A stretch of 64,000 nucleotides of DNA from CAXMST01 sp963793415 (GCA_963793415.1 CAWCAC010000002.1:2790001-2854000); one strand, 5' to 3'. Positions 29,029 through 37,543 are shown, numbered from the stretch's first letter. A program made the numbers and translations. Notes: generated by a model not told the origin, from the sequence alone.

Positions 29029-29562
29029 CTACGCCGCCTGGGCGACCTCCCTGCGCAGCTTGTCGAGCCGGTTGAGGATGCTCGCGTCGAGAACCATGTT
29101 CCCGACCTGGAGCTTGAGGCCGCCGATGATCGAGGGATCGACCTCGCTGGTCAGCTCGATCGTCTGCCCGGTCTGGCGCTCGATCTCGGCGCCGACCGAT
29201 TCGACGATCGACGGATCGAGCTCGACGGCGCTGGTCACCGTCACCCCGAGCCGCTTGTTCTCCTTCGCCCAGAGCTCGTCGAAGCGCTTGCGGATCCGGA
29301 ACAGGGCCGGCATCCGGTGCTTCTCGGCGAGCAGCTCGAGGAAGTTGATCAGCTCGGGCTCGGCGCCGTCGATCGCGCGCGAGATCCCGTCCCGCTTCTC
29401 CGATGACGAGAAGTAGGGGCTGAAGAAGAAGACCTGCAGGTCGCGGCTCTCAGCGAGCGCATCCGCGACCTCGCCGAGCTGCTCGTGCACCTCGTCGAGC
29501 TTGCCCTTCTCCTGGGCAACCTCGAACAGGGCCTCGCTGTAGACGCGGCTGATCTCCTCCAT
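29029..29562 (-). CDS. atpH: F1F0 ATP synthase subunit delta
   Basis: 177-residue peripheral-stalk subunit linking the b dimer to the top of the alpha3beta3 head. The N-terminal helical bundle starts ISRVYSEALFEVAQEKGKL, and the C-terminal half carries the family motif GLKLQVGNMVLDASILNRL. It is a separate gene; the fused b-delta protein of mycobacteria is not used here. It is 9 bp downstream of atpF. Confidence 0.95.
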   Translation of the reverse strand: MEEISRVYSEALFEVAQEKGKLDEVHEQLGEVADALAESRDLQVFFFSPYFSSSEKRDGISRAIDGAEPELINFLELLAEKHRMPALFRIRKRFDELWAKENKRLGVTVTSAVELDPSIVESVGAEIERQTGQTIELTSEVDPSIIGGLKLQVGNMVLDASILNRLDKLRREVAQAA

Positions 29563-29571
29563 CGTCGGCTC

Positions 29572-30168
29572 CTAGCTCCCGTCGGCCTTGGCGCCACCGG
29601 CGAGCGCCGAGAAATCGACCTCGCTGAGCGCCTCTTCGACGAGCCGCTTCTGGTCGTCGCCGGAGAGCGACTTGCGGGTCACCCGCTCGGTGGCGAGCAC
29701 GGTCAGCTCCGCGATCTCCCTGCGGATCTGCTCGAGCGAGCGCTTCGTCTCGGCCTCGATGTCCTTCTTGGCGGCCGCGATCAGCTCCTCGCGCTTGGCA
29801 CGGCCCTCCTCGACGGACTCGTTCTTGGCGCTGTCGCCGGCCTTCTTGGCGCGGGCGACGATGTCCTCGGCCTGCTCACGCGCCTCCTTGAGGCGGGCGC
29901 GGTACTCCTCGAGCAGCTCGTCGGCCTCCTGACGCTGCTTGGCAGCGGCGTCGAGGTCGGAGTTGATCGTCTCGGCGCGCTTCTCGAGCGCCTCCCGGAT
30001 CTTCGGGAAGGCGACCTTGGAGAGCACGACCATCGTGAACACAAAGGCGAGAACGGTCCAGATCATCAGCCCGAGCTCAGGCGTGACCAGGAACGCTCCA
30101 CCCTCCTCCTCGCCGGTGGTCTCCGCGGCGAGCGTGAGCACGCCGGTGATGTCGCTGACGAACTCCAC
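29572..30168 (-). CDS. atpF: F1F0 ATP synthase subunit b
   Basis: 198-residue peripheral-stalk subunit: one N-terminal membrane helix (LGLMIWTVLAFVFTMVVL) and a long charged coiled coil (KIREALEKRAETINSDLDAA to the end). The start is GTG at 30168, 6 bp after atpE. The 30 residues ahead of the helix are longer than in E. coli. Only one b gene is present, so the stalk is a homodimer. Confidence 0.94.
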   Translation of the reverse strand: MEFVSDITGVLTLAAETTGEEEGGAFLVTPELGLMIWTVLAFVFTMVVLSKVAFPKIREALEKRAETINSDLDAAAKQRQEADELLEEYRARLKEAREQAEDIVARAKKAGDSAKNESVEEGRAKREELIAAAKKDIEAETKRSLEQIRREIAELTVLATERVTRKSLSGDDQKRLVEEALSEVDFSALAGGAKADGS

Positions 30169-30174
30169 GTCGGC

Positions 30175-30450
30175 CTAGAGGAAGAAGGCGATCAGGCCGA
30201 AGATGAAGGTGTAGAACGCGACGGCCTCGGTCAACGCGAAACCGAGCCAGCGGATGCTCTGCAGCTCACTGGCCATCTCGGGCTGACGGGCGACCGACTC
30301 GATCTCCTTGCCGAAGATGATGCCGATGCCGATGCCGGCGCCGATCGAGCCGAGTCCGGCGCCGACGCCGAGCGCGATCGCCTTGCCCGCGTCGGTGATG
30401 CCGGTGGCCAGGGCGTCTGTCGACGCCTGGGCGAGGATTACGGGGTCCAT
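30175..30450 (-). CDS. atpE: F1F0 ATP synthase subunit c
   Basis: 91-residue rotor-ring proteolipid with two membrane helices joined by the polar loop RQPEMASELQS. The ion-carrying carboxylate is the Glu in GFALTEAVAFY in helix 2. The residues after it are Ala-Val rather than the Ser/Thr seen in sodium-binding rings, so proton coupling is expected. AAGGAG lies about 11 nt before the ATG at 30450. Confidence 0.95.
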   Translation of the reverse strand: MDPVILAQASTDALATGITDAGKAIALGVGAGLGSIGAGIGIGIIFGKEIESVARQPEMASELQSIRWLGFALTEAVAFYTFIFGLIAFFL

Positions 30451-30471
30451 CAGTTATCCAACTCCTTGTTC

Positions 30472-31398
30472 TTAGTGACTATCGGCGGTTGCTCCGCCGA
30501 TGTAGATAGCGGTCAGGATCGAGAAGATGAAGGCCTGCAGACCGCAGACGATCGCGAACTCGAAGACGAAGAATGCGAAGGCGGCGGGGAAGGTGAGCCA
30601 GCCGATCGCGGCGAGGCCGAGCAGCACGGCGAGCCCGCCACCCATGAACAGCAGCAGCAGGTGGCCGGCGAGGATGTTGGCGAAGAGTCGCACTGAGAGC
30701 GACACGAGCCGGACCGTGTGGGAGATCGCCTCGATCACCCAGACGAACGCTTTGAACGCGAACGGCATCTCCTCGAGGCCGGCAGGCAGCCAGGTGCCGA
30801 AGTAGCCAAAGACGCCGTGCTTGCGCATGCCCTCGTAGTGGTAGGAGAACCAGACGATCACGGTCAGCGTCAGCGGCACGGCCAGGTTGGCGGTCGCCGC
30901 ATAGAGCGCGAACGACGGGATCTCGAGCCCGAAGACGTCGACCGGGTGCGCGGTATTGGTCGGCAACGGGATCAGGCCGATGAAGTTCGAGAAGAGGATC
31001 CAGAAGAAGGCCGTGGCGAGGAACGGGAACCACTTGATCGCCAGTTCCTTGGAGAGGTTGTCCTTGCTGATCTGCTGGTCGACGAGGTTGAAGGCGACCT
31101 CGACAGCGGTCTGGACCAGGTTCGGGCGCTGTTGCATCTTGCGCGCGACGCCGGCCATCACGCCGATCGTCAGGGCCGAGGCGAGCACCAGGTACATGAC
31201 CGCCTTGTTGATCGACATGTCGATGCCCGCGATCGAGATATCGATCCACGGCTCGAGGCGGAACTCGTCCTGCGGCTTGAACGTGTCGTTCTTGCCGTCG
31301 GAGCCGAAGACGACGCCGAAGAAGATCAGGCCGAGGACGTAGATCCCGAAGACGACGCCGACCTTCTTGCCGGTGCTGAGGTTCTTGAACCAGCTCAC
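30472..31398 (-). CDS. atpB: F1F0 ATP synthase subunit a
   Basis: 308-residue membrane stator that forms the proton half-channels. Helices typical of AtpB end with the conserved segment SLSVRLFANILAGHLLLLF, containing the essential Arg that faces the c-ring carboxylate, and a final helix near FFVFEFAIVCGLQAFIFSIL. The N terminus is longer than in E. coli and begins with a hydrophobic helix (GVVFGIYVLGLIFFGVVFG). The start is GTG at 31398, overlapping the stop of the upstream AtpI-like gene (GTGA). Confidence 0.94.
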   Translation of the reverse strand: MSWFKNLSTGKKVGVVFGIYVLGLIFFGVVFGSDGKNDTFKPQDEFRLEPWIDISIAGIDMSINKAVMYLVLASALTIGVMAGVARKMQQRPNLVQTAVEVAFNLVDQQISKDNLSKELAIKWFPFLATAFFWILFSNFIGLIPLPTNTAHPVDVFGLEIPSFALYAATANLAVPLTLTVIVWFSYHYEGMRKHGVFGYFGTWLPAGLEEMPFAFKAFVWVIEAISHTVRLVSLSVRLFANILAGHLLLLFMGGGLAVLLGLAAIGWLTFPAAFAFFVFEFAIVCGLQAFIFSILTAIYIGGATADSH

Positions 31399-31799
31399 GC
31401 TGCCTCACGCTCCCCTTCCATCAGCTGAGCGATGCCCTCGCCGATCAGGAAGGCGGTCACGAGCGCCGCGGCGAGAACGGCGGCGGCGAGGCCCGCGTCA
31501 CGGTCGACTGCGAGGCCAACGATCAGGATCGCCGCGGCGAGGATCCAGAGGCGGCCGAGCATCGCCGCGGCGGTCAGACCGAGGGCGGCGTTGCGGTTGG
31601 CGGACTCCATCGCGACTGCGCGCTTGCGGTCCGCGGCGGCCTTGCCGGCCCTGCCGATCAGCCAGGCGGCTGCGGTCGCGACGTAGCCGGCGAGCGGCGC
31701 GTCGATGGCGATGAAGATCGGGAGTGCGATCGCGAGCAGCAGCAGATCGAGGTTGCGCGCGAAGTCGGCGGCGGAGATGCGGGATGCCGTCATCGACAT
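31395..31799 (-). CDS. AtpI-position small membrane protein
   Basis: 134-residue hydrophobic protein with about four membrane segments (LDLLLLAIALPIFIAI, APLAGYVATAAAWLIG, LWILAAAILIVGLAV, LAAAVLAAALVTAFLIGEG). It occupies the place of atpI, the assembly factor for the c ring, directly upstream of and overlapping atpB. Sequence similarity to AtpI is not obvious by eye, so the assignment rests on position and topology. The start is ATG at 31799; the frame is open to 31865 but the extension lacks hydrophobic character. It is the first gene of the operon. Confidence 0.75.
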   Translation of the reverse strand: MSMTASRISAADFARNLDLLLLAIALPIFIAIDAPLAGYVATAAAWLIGRAGKAAADRKRAVAMESANRNAALGLTAAAMLGRLWILAAAILIVGLAVDRDAGLAAAVLAAALVTAFLIGEGIAQLMEGEREAA

Positions 31800-32096
31800 A
31801 GATCGAGCCTGCGCGACACGCGGCTCCACTTGCCCGAGGCAGCGATGCTCTGCCTGGCAGGACAACGGTCGCGGCCGGCGAAGCGATTGTGTGAAGCGGC
31901 CCTCTTGCGGGCTGAGGGACGGTCGCCGCGGTTGTCGAAGTGGGGAGTGTCCATGTGGATCGTGGGTGCGACCCGCAGCCGCTGGGAAGCGGGCGCGCCT
32001 TACTAGGAGACGGAGGCGCCTGCGGGGAGCGCGAATATAACTGAAATCCGTCGCCCAAACGGGGCCCCTCCGAGGTGGTCACAATGGGCACAAATC
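31800..32096. other. 297-bp divergent intergenic region upstream of the atp operon
   Basis: The leader and promoter of the leftward ATP synthase operon and of the rightward efflux gene must lie here. The only AT-rich point is GAATATAACTG at 32033-32043, which could hold a -10 box for either strand, but no matching -35 hexamer is visible. No convincing hairpin, repeat or small ORF was seen. Confidence 0.4.
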
Positions 32097-33041
32097 GTGG
32101 GGCACTCACATTCACATGGACACGGGCACGATCACGGCCGTTCCGCGCGCCGTGAAGGTGACCGCAGGGCGCTCCGGCTCGCCTTCGCGCTGACCGCCTC
32201 GTTCATGCTCGTCGAGGTCGCCGGCGGCCTGATCACCGGCAGCCTGGCACTACTCGCAGACGCCGTCCACATGCTCTCCGACAACGTCTCGCTGCTGCTG
32301 GCGCTGATCGCGATCGGCCTCGCCGCCCGCCCGCCGACCCCACAGCGCAGCTTCGGCTGGCAGCGGGCCGAGATCCTCGCCGCGCTCGCCAACGGGGTCA
32401 TCCTGCTGGTCGTCTCGGCCTGGATCCTCTACGAGGCGATCCGTCGCTTCGAGAGCCCGGAGGAGGTCGCGGGAGTCGGGATGCTCGCCGTCGCGACCGC
32501 GGGCGCGATCGTCAACGTCGTCGCCTTCCGGATCCTCTCCCCCGGCTCCGGCGAGAGCCTCAACGTCGCCGGCGCGATGCGCCACGTGCTCGCCGATCTG
32601 GCGGGCTCGGTCGGCGCGATCGCGGCCGCGATCGTGATCATCACGACCGGCTGGGAGCAGGCTGATCCGATCATCGGCGCGCTGATCGCGGTGCTGGTCG
32701 GCTTCAGCGCGATCCCGATCATCCGCGACTCGGCCCGGATCCTGCTCGAAGAGGCGCCGGCCGGCCTCGATGCCTCCGAGATCGGCCGGGCGATGGCGGC
32801 TGCTCCCGGCGTCGAGTCCGTCCACGACCTCCACGTCTGGACGATCACCTCCGGCTTCCCGGCGCTCTCGGCCCACGTCGTCGTCGGCACCGAGGAGGAC
32901 TGCCACGCCCGCCGCCACGAGCTCGAGGGCCTGCTCGCCGACCGCTTCGGCCTCGACCACACGACCCTGCAGATGGACCACGCCGAGCCCGGGGGGCTGC
33001 TGCAGGTCGGGGGATTGGACGAGGGGTCGAGGGACGGCTGA
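32097..33041 (+). CDS. cation diffusion facilitator (CzcD-like) metal efflux transporter
   Basis: 314-residue secondary transporter that exchanges protons for divalent metals (Zn, Cd, Co or similar) across the cytoplasmic membrane. The GTG at 32097 starts a His-rich metal-binding N terminus (HSHSHGHGHDHG). Six membrane helices follow; the transport-site motifs are HMLSDNVSLLL in helix 2 (LLADAVHMLSD) and MRHVLADLAGS in helix 5. The cytoplasmic C-terminal domain contains VESVHDLHVWTITSGFPALS. It is transcribed against its neighbours and separates the AtpI-like gene from wecA, which are adjacent in mycobacteria. Confidence 0.93.
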   Translation: MGHSHSHGHGHDHGRSARREGDRRALRLAFALTASFMLVEVAGGLITGSLALLADAVHMLSDNVSLLLALIAIGLAARPPTPQRSFGWQRAEILAALANGVILLVVSAWILYEAIRRFESPEEVAGVGMLAVATAGAIVNVVAFRILSPGSGESLNVAGAMRHVLADLAGSVGAIAAAIVIITTGWEQADPIIGALIAVLVGFSAIPIIRDSARILLEEAPAGLDASEIGRAMAAAPGVESVHDLHVWTITSGFPALSAHVVVGTEEDCHARRHELEGLLADRFGLDHTTLQMDHAEPGGLLQVGGLDEGSRDG

Positions 33042-33072
33042 GGGTTCAGGGCGTTGTGGCCCAGGGACGGGG

Positions 33073-33332
33073 AGGGTTCGGGCCGGACTGCAGGCGGGCG
33101 TTGCAGCGAGGGGAGGTGGACGGAGGGGGTTGGCTGGCGTCTCGGGACGGCGGACACCAGATGTAGGCAACAAACGTGAAGCGCGTCGCTTCATGGGCGG
33201 GCCGCTTCACGAACGTGCCGCCAGGCGCAAGGAACGTGAAGCCCGCCCACCCCCGCTCAGACCTCCTTCACGTTTGTCCCCCGCGCCGCCCCCATCTCCC
33301 CTCCCTCACTGCAAATCAGCGGCCTCAACCCT
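33073..33332. repeat. inverted-repeat-bracketed intergenic island, copy A
   Basis: Intergenic DNA between the efflux gene and wecA. The left arm TTGCAGCGAGGGGAGGTGG starts at 33101 and the right arm, read on the other strand, TTGCAGTGAGGGAGGGGA, covers 33314-33297. Longer flanks also match: AGGGTTCG at 33073 and, inverted, AACCCT ending at 33332. The same arms bracket the gene-free region at 59463-59758. The interior of about 175 bp is different in sequence but rich in CACG/CGTG. No ORF is credible in 33042-33376. Confidence 0.65.
33170..33277. repeat. nested GTGAAG inverted repeats inside island A
   Basis: ACAAACGTGAAG at 33170-33181 and its exact reverse complement at 33266-33277. Between them lie two more copies of the core: GCTTCACG at 33204-33211 and CGTGAAGC at 33235-33242, also inverted to each other. 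Four copies in 108 bp, alternating in direction. Confidence 0.65.
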
Positions 33333-33376
33333 CATCCCCGCCCTCGGACGGCCACGCGCTGCGACAGCGCCCAGCC

Positions 33377-34657
33377 CTACCGCCCCGCCGGCGGGTCGAC
33401 CGCCTCGAACTCGCCGGTCTCCGAGTCGACCTTCTGGACGGTGCCGGTGGCGGGGTCGACGGTCTCGAACTCGCCCGACTCGAGCTCGCGGGCGACGCCC
33501 TCGTCGACGACCTCCTGGGCCGGCTCGCCCGGGATCGCCGCCTCGACCTGGCGGAAGCGGACGCGGCGCAGCTTGAGGATCTCGAGCGCGACCAGCAGGC
33601 GGATGCTGGCCCAGACGGCGAGCAGCAGGAAGGCGATCATCACCGCGGTCCAGGCGGCGTCGAAGTCGCCTCGGTCGTCGGAGTAGGGGACGAAGCGCAG
33701 GGCCAGGGCCAGTGCCGCGAGCGCCGCGGTCCAGCCGTACAGGTAGGCGATCGTGCGCCGCTGGCTGAAGCCGATGTTCGCCATCCGGTGGTGGAAGTGG
33801 GAGCGGTCGGCGCCGAACACCGGCTGGCGGTACTTGAGCCGCTTGGCGATCACGAAACTGGTGTCGAGGATCGGCACCGCGAGGACGACGAGCGGAAACG
33901 CCAGGGCGACGATCGCGTTCGTCTTCAGCGCGCCCTGCACCGCGATCACCGCCAGCAGGAAGCCGAGCAGGTTCGAGCCGGTGTCCCCCATGAAGCTGGA
34001 CGCGGGCGGGAAGCCGTGGCGGAGGAAGCCGAGGGCGCCGCCGGCCGTGATCGCGGCGAGCACCCCGGCGGCGTTGCGGTCGAGCGAGAGCGCGATCGCA
34101 GCCAGCGTCAGCGCGCTGATCGCGCAGACGCCGGCAGCGAGGCCGTCGACGCCGTCGATCAGGTTGATCACGTTCGCCATCGCGACGATCCCGATCACCG
34201 TCAGCAGGTCGCCGAGATGGATGTCGCCGACGAGCGGCAGGTGCACGAGCTCGGTGCCGCCGAGGTCGAGGCCGCCGAGGAACGGAACGGTGACGGTGGC
34301 GACGGTGACCCCGGCCTGCACCGGGATGATCGCCGCCACGGTCTGGCCGAGCAGCTTCCACCAGGCGCCGATGTCGAAGACGTCGTCGATCAGGCCGACG
34401 AGCGAGATCAGGGCGGCACCGGCGAGGATCGCCCGCGTCTCCTCGTCCCAGGGCAGGAAGACGGCCGAGGAGGCGCAGACCGCGACGAAGATCGCCACGC
34501 CGGACAGGCGCGGGGTCGGCTGCGTGTGCAGGCTGCGCTCACTCGGGACGTCGATTGCCCCGATCCTTGTCGCCAGGGTTTCGGCGACCGGCACGAGGAG
34601 CCAGGCGATCGCAGCGGCCGTGACGAACGCGAAGAGTGCGTCGATGGTGTCTGGCAT
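33377..34657 (-). CDS. wecA: undecaprenyl-phosphate N-acetylhexosamine-1-phosphate transferase (WecA/TagO-like)
   Basis: Polytopic membrane enzyme that starts wall-polymer synthesis by moving GlcNAc-1-P (or a related sugar) from UDP to undecaprenyl phosphate. 426 residues with about eleven helices. Family motifs: LIDDVFDIG near 90, NVINLIDGVDGLAAG near 160, GDTGSN near 225, and the cytoplasmic HFHHRM near 285, which distinguishes this WecA-type group from MraY. The C-terminal tail has three tandem decapeptide repeats (395-404, 405-414, 415-424; pattern G-x-F/V-E/Q-x-V-D). In mycobacteria the orthologous position is directly before the atp operon. The gene symbol is by analogy. Confidence 0.88.
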   Translation of the reverse strand: MPDTIDALFAFVTAAAIAWLLVPVAETLATRIGAIDVPSERSLHTQPTPRLSGVAIFVAVCASSAVFLPWDEETRAILAGAALISLVGLIDDVFDIGAWWKLLGQTVAAIIPVQAGVTVATVTVPFLGGLDLGGTELVHLPLVGDIHLGDLLTVIGIVAMANVINLIDGVDGLAAGVCAISALTLAAIALSLDRNAAGVLAAITAGGALGFLRHGFPPASSFMGDTGSNLLGFLLAVIAVQGALKTNAIVALAFPLVVLAVPILDTSFVIAKRLKYRQPVFGADRSHFHHRMANIGFSQRRTIAYLYGWTAALAALALALRFVPYSDDRGDFDAAWTAVMIAFLLLAVWASIRLLVALEILKLRRVRFRQVEAAIPGEPAQEVVDEGVARELESGEFETVDPATGTVQKVDSETGEFEAVDPPAGR

Positions 34658-34691
34658 GGCATGACCCGCAGAGCGCGGGCCCGCGGCGAGA

Positions 34692-35729
34692 CTACTCCAA
34701 GGCCCCGATCACACCATCGACGAGCAGATCGGCGCTGCGCGGGTCCCGCGGGCCGGGAACCGCCTCGCGCTTGCGCAAACCGAGCGCCGCGGGGTCGGCG
34801 AGCTCGCCCAGCCTGCCGGCGGCGATCAGCTGCTCGTCGACGGCGCCCATGCGGCCGCTGAAGATCGTCAGTACCGGAACCCCGAGCGCCACCGCCTCGC
34901 GGTTCATCGTGCCGCCGGCGCTGACGACGAGGTCCGAGAAGGCGATCAGGCTCTGGGCGTCGATCGCCTGCTCGGGCACGATCAGGGCCGGATGCGAGCG
35001 AGCGAGGGCCGCCCGCCGCTGGCCCTCGGTCCGCGGGATCAGGACGGTGACCACGCGCTCGTCGGCGACGAGCCGATCGAGCAGGCGCTCGTAGAGGGGG
35101 TTCTCGTGGTGGTAGGCAGAGCTCTCGGGCGGCGGCCGCACGATCACCAGGACGCGGTCGTCGTCGCTGCGTTCGGGCCGGACGCCGAGCTCGTCGAGGC
35201 CGAGCTCGGCCAGCACCGCGGGGTCCGGCACGAGGTCGGCGAGGTAGTAGTCCTCCTTGAGGCCGGGATAGCGCAGCAGCTTGCGCTCGCTCGCGCCCGC
35301 CGCCTCGAGCCGGTCGAGCGGGATCGAGTCGGGCACGATCACCCGGCGCGCCGACCGCCAGGCGAGCTTGCGCTGCAGGCCCGCGTACTCGTAGTCCTGC
35401 ATCTGCACCTGCGGGATGCGAAGCAGGGTGCCGACGACGGCGAGGTCGACGGAGCCGTGCGCGAGGGCCAGGTCGAAGCCGCGGCCGCGCGCCCAGCGCG
35501 TCAGCCGGGCGCTGCGGGAGACGAGCGCCAGCGCCTTGCCGGCACTGCCGGAGCCGGCGTGCTCACCGAACGACGTGTAGGGGATCCCGAGCAGGTCGAG
35601 CAGGCCCTCGGTCTGACCGTAGGCGCGTGTCGTCACCTCGCAGACGTGGCCGCGGGCCTCGAGCCCTTCGATGATCGGCCGCAACACCAGCGGGTGCGCG
35701 GCGGCCGTGCAATCGACCCAGACCTTCAT
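34692..35729 (-). CDS. DUF354-family glycosyltransferase-fold protein
   Basis: 345 residues with the GT-B fold typical of DUF354: N-terminal MKVWVDCTAAAHPLVLRPII, a middle segment QMQDYEYAGLQRKLAW, and the C-terminal nucleotide-binding half (VLVIVRPPPESSAYHH, VVSAGGTMNREAVALGVPV). The family is thought to act on nucleotide sugars, and its place beside wecA suggests the second step of the same lipid-linked polymer, but the substrate is unknown. No signal peptide or membrane helix is seen; it is probably peripheral on the cytoplasmic face. It lies 51 bp downstream of glyA and 34 bp upstream of wecA, probably in one transcript. Confidence 0.8.
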   Translation of the reverse strand: MKVWVDCTAAAHPLVLRPIIEGLEARGHVCEVTTRAYGQTEGLLDLLGIPYTSFGEHAGSGSAGKALALVSRSARLTRWARGRGFDLALAHGSVDLAVVGTLLRIPQVQMQDYEYAGLQRKLAWRSARRVIVPDSIPLDRLEAAGASERKLLRYPGLKEDYYLADLVPDPAVLAELGLDELGVRPERSDDDRVLVIVRPPPESSAYHHENPLYERLLDRLVADERVVTVLIPRTEGQRRAALARSHPALIVPEQAIDAQSLIAFSDLVVSAGGTMNREAVALGVPVLTIFSGRMGAVDEQLIAAGRLGELADPAALGLRKREAVPGPRDPRSADLLVDGVIGALE

Positions 35730-35780
35730 CCGCTCACCCGATCCGGCCGCACGGAGACGCCGCCGACCGCGAGACCGGCG

Positions 35781-37067
35781 TCAGCGCGAGACCGTCGCGC
35801 CGCTCAGCTGTGGATAGAGCGGGTAGCGGTCCATCAGCGCCCGGCTGCGACCGGCGAGCTCGTCCTTGCGCTCGTCGAATGAGTCGGAGAGGGCGGCGAC
35901 GGTGATCTCGGCAATCTCGCGCATGTCGTCCTCGACCATCCCCCGCGTCGTCAGCGCCGGCGTACCGATCCTCAGACCGGACGGGTTCATCGGCGGGTTC
36001 GGGTCGAACGGGATTCCGTTGAAGTTGACCGTGATCCCGATCTCCTCCAGCCGCGCCTCACCGGTCTTGCCATCGAGCCCGTTCGGCCGCAGGTCGACGA
36101 GTACGAGGTGCGTGTCGGTGCCTCCGGTCAGCACGTCCACCCCACCGGCCATGAGGCCCTCGGCGAAGGCGCGCGCGTTGGCGACGGTCTGCCGCTGGCG
36201 CGCCTTGAACTCCTCGCTCCGGGCGATCTTCAGGGCGACGGCTTTGGCGGCGATGATGTGCATCAGCGGCCCGCCCTGCGAGCCCGGGAAGACGGCGCGA
36301 TTGATGTCCGTCTTGAGCTCCTCGGTGCAGAGGATCATGCCGCTGCGGGGACCGCACAATGTCTTGTGGATCGTCGTCGTAACGACGTCGGCGTAGGGCA
36401 CCGGGTTCGGGTGCTCACCGGCGGCGACGAGGCCGGCGAAGTGGGCCATGTCGACCATCAGCTTCGCTCCGACCGAGTCGGCGATCTCGCGGAAGGCGGC
36501 GAAGTCGAGGTGCCGGGAGTAGGCGGACCAGCCGGCGATGATCAGCTTCGGCCTCGTCTCCTCGGCGACCTGCGCGACCTCCTCCATGTCGACGAGCAGC
36601 GACTCGCGATCGACGTGGTAGGGGTGGACGTCGAAGAGCTTGCCCGAGAGGTTCAGCTTCATTCCGTGCGTGAGGTGGCCGCCGTTGTCGAGCGCCAGAC
36701 CCATGATCGAGTCGCCGGGCTCGAGCAGCGCCAGGTAGACGGCGTTGTTGGCCTGAGCGCCGGCGTGCGGCTGCACGTTCGCGTGCTCGGCCCCGAACAG
36801 CTGCTTGGCGCGGTCGATCGCGAGCTGCTCGGCGACGTCGACGTACTCGCAACCGCCGTAGTAACGCTTGCCCGGGTAGCCCTCGGCGTACTTGTTCGTC
36901 AGCACCGATCCGGCCGCGTCGAGTACGGCCTGCGGGACGAAGTTCTCGGAGGCGATCATCTCCAGCGTGTCCTGCTGGCGCCCGAGCTCGTCCTCGAGCA
37001 CGGCGGCGATCTCGGGATCCACCTCGGCCAAGGGGGCTGTCTGGAAGTCGTCTGGCAGGTCGGTCAC
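35781..37067 (-). CDS. glyA: serine hydroxymethyltransferase
   Basis: PLP enzyme that converts serine and tetrahydrofolate to glycine and methylene-tetrahydrofolate. 428 residues, the usual length. The PLP Lys is in VVTTTIHKTLCGPRSG near 240; QDTLEMIASENFVPQAV, NKYAEGYPGKRYYGGC and HFAGLVAAGEHPNP are the standard signatures. The start is GTG at 37067 with AAGGAG 7 nt upstream. It follows rpiB in the same direction. Confidence 0.97.
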   Translation of the reverse strand: MTDLPDDFQTAPLAEVDPEIAAVLEDELGRQQDTLEMIASENFVPQAVLDAAGSVLTNKYAEGYPGKRYYGGCEYVDVAEQLAIDRAKQLFGAEHANVQPHAGAQANNAVYLALLEPGDSIMGLALDNGGHLTHGMKLNLSGKLFDVHPYHVDRESLLVDMEEVAQVAEETRPKLIIAGWSAYSRHLDFAAFREIADSVGAKLMVDMAHFAGLVAAGEHPNPVPYADVVTTTIHKTLCGPRSGMILCTEELKTDINRAVFPGSQGGPLMHIIAAKAVALKIARSEEFKARQRQTVANARAFAEGLMAGGVDVLTGGTDTHLVLVDLRPNGLDGKTGEARLEEIGITVNFNGIPFDPNPPMNPSGLRIGTPALTTRGMVEDDMREIAEITVAALSDSFDERKDELAGRSRALMDRYPLYPQLSGATVSR

Positions 37068-37093
37068 GGTCGGGCTCCTTGGGTGGTCGGGGT

Positions 37094-37543
37094 CTAAAGC
37101 TCTTCGCCGCGCTCGACGGCGGTGATCTCCTCGACACGGCGCTCGTGCCGGCCGGCCTCGAAGTCGGTGGTCAGGAAGGTCGAGACGATCGCCTCGGCCT
37201 GCTCGGGCGTGAGCCGGCGCCCGGCCAGGGTGAGCACGTTGGCATCGTTGTGGCGACGACTCATCTCGGCCTCCTCGGGATCGTGGCCGTTGACGGCCCG
37301 GACCCCGTCCACCTTGTTGGCGGCGATCGAGACGCCGACCCCGGAGCCGCAGACGATCACGCCGCGGTCGGCGTCGCCGTCGGCGACGAGGTGGGCGGCG
37401 CGGGAGGCGTAGACCGGGTAATCGACCGACTCCTCCGAGTCAGTGCCGACGTCGATCACCTCGTGGCCGGCCTCGCGCAGCATCGGCCCGACGACCTGCT
37501 TGAGGTCGTAGCCGGCGTGGTCGGATCCGATCGCAACGCGCAC
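37094..37543 (-). CDS. rpiB: ribose-5-phosphate isomerase B
   Basis: Aldose-ketose isomerase of the pentose-phosphate pathway, about 149 residues. VRVAIGSDHAGYDLK is the family N terminus, the catalytic Cys is in GVIVCGSGVGVSIAANK near 66, and the phosphate/ring-opening residues are in NGHDPEEAEMSRRHNDANV. I start it at the GTG at 37543, because that places the first strand at residue 1; a GTG at 37570 is in frame but adds nine unconserved residues. It lies 26 bp upstream of glyA. Allose-6-phosphate isomerase (AlsB) is the only close alternative. Confidence 0.93.
   Translation of the reverse strand: MRVAIGSDHAGYDLKQVVGPMLREAGHEVIDVGTDSEESVDYPVYASRAAHLVADGDADRGVIVCGSGVGVSIAANKVDGVRAVNGHDPEEAEMSRRHNDANVLTLAGRRLTPEQAEAIVSTFLTTDFEAGRHERRVEEITAVERGEEL

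Noticed and set aside
32033..32043. Promoter at GAATATAACTG upstream of the atp operon or efflux gene
   Set aside because: A -10-like AT patch without a matching -35 hexamer on either strand; left as a remark only.
33170..33277. CRISPR-like array in island A
   Set aside because: The cores alternate in direction, are only 8-12 bp and have uneven spacing; no cas genes are present.
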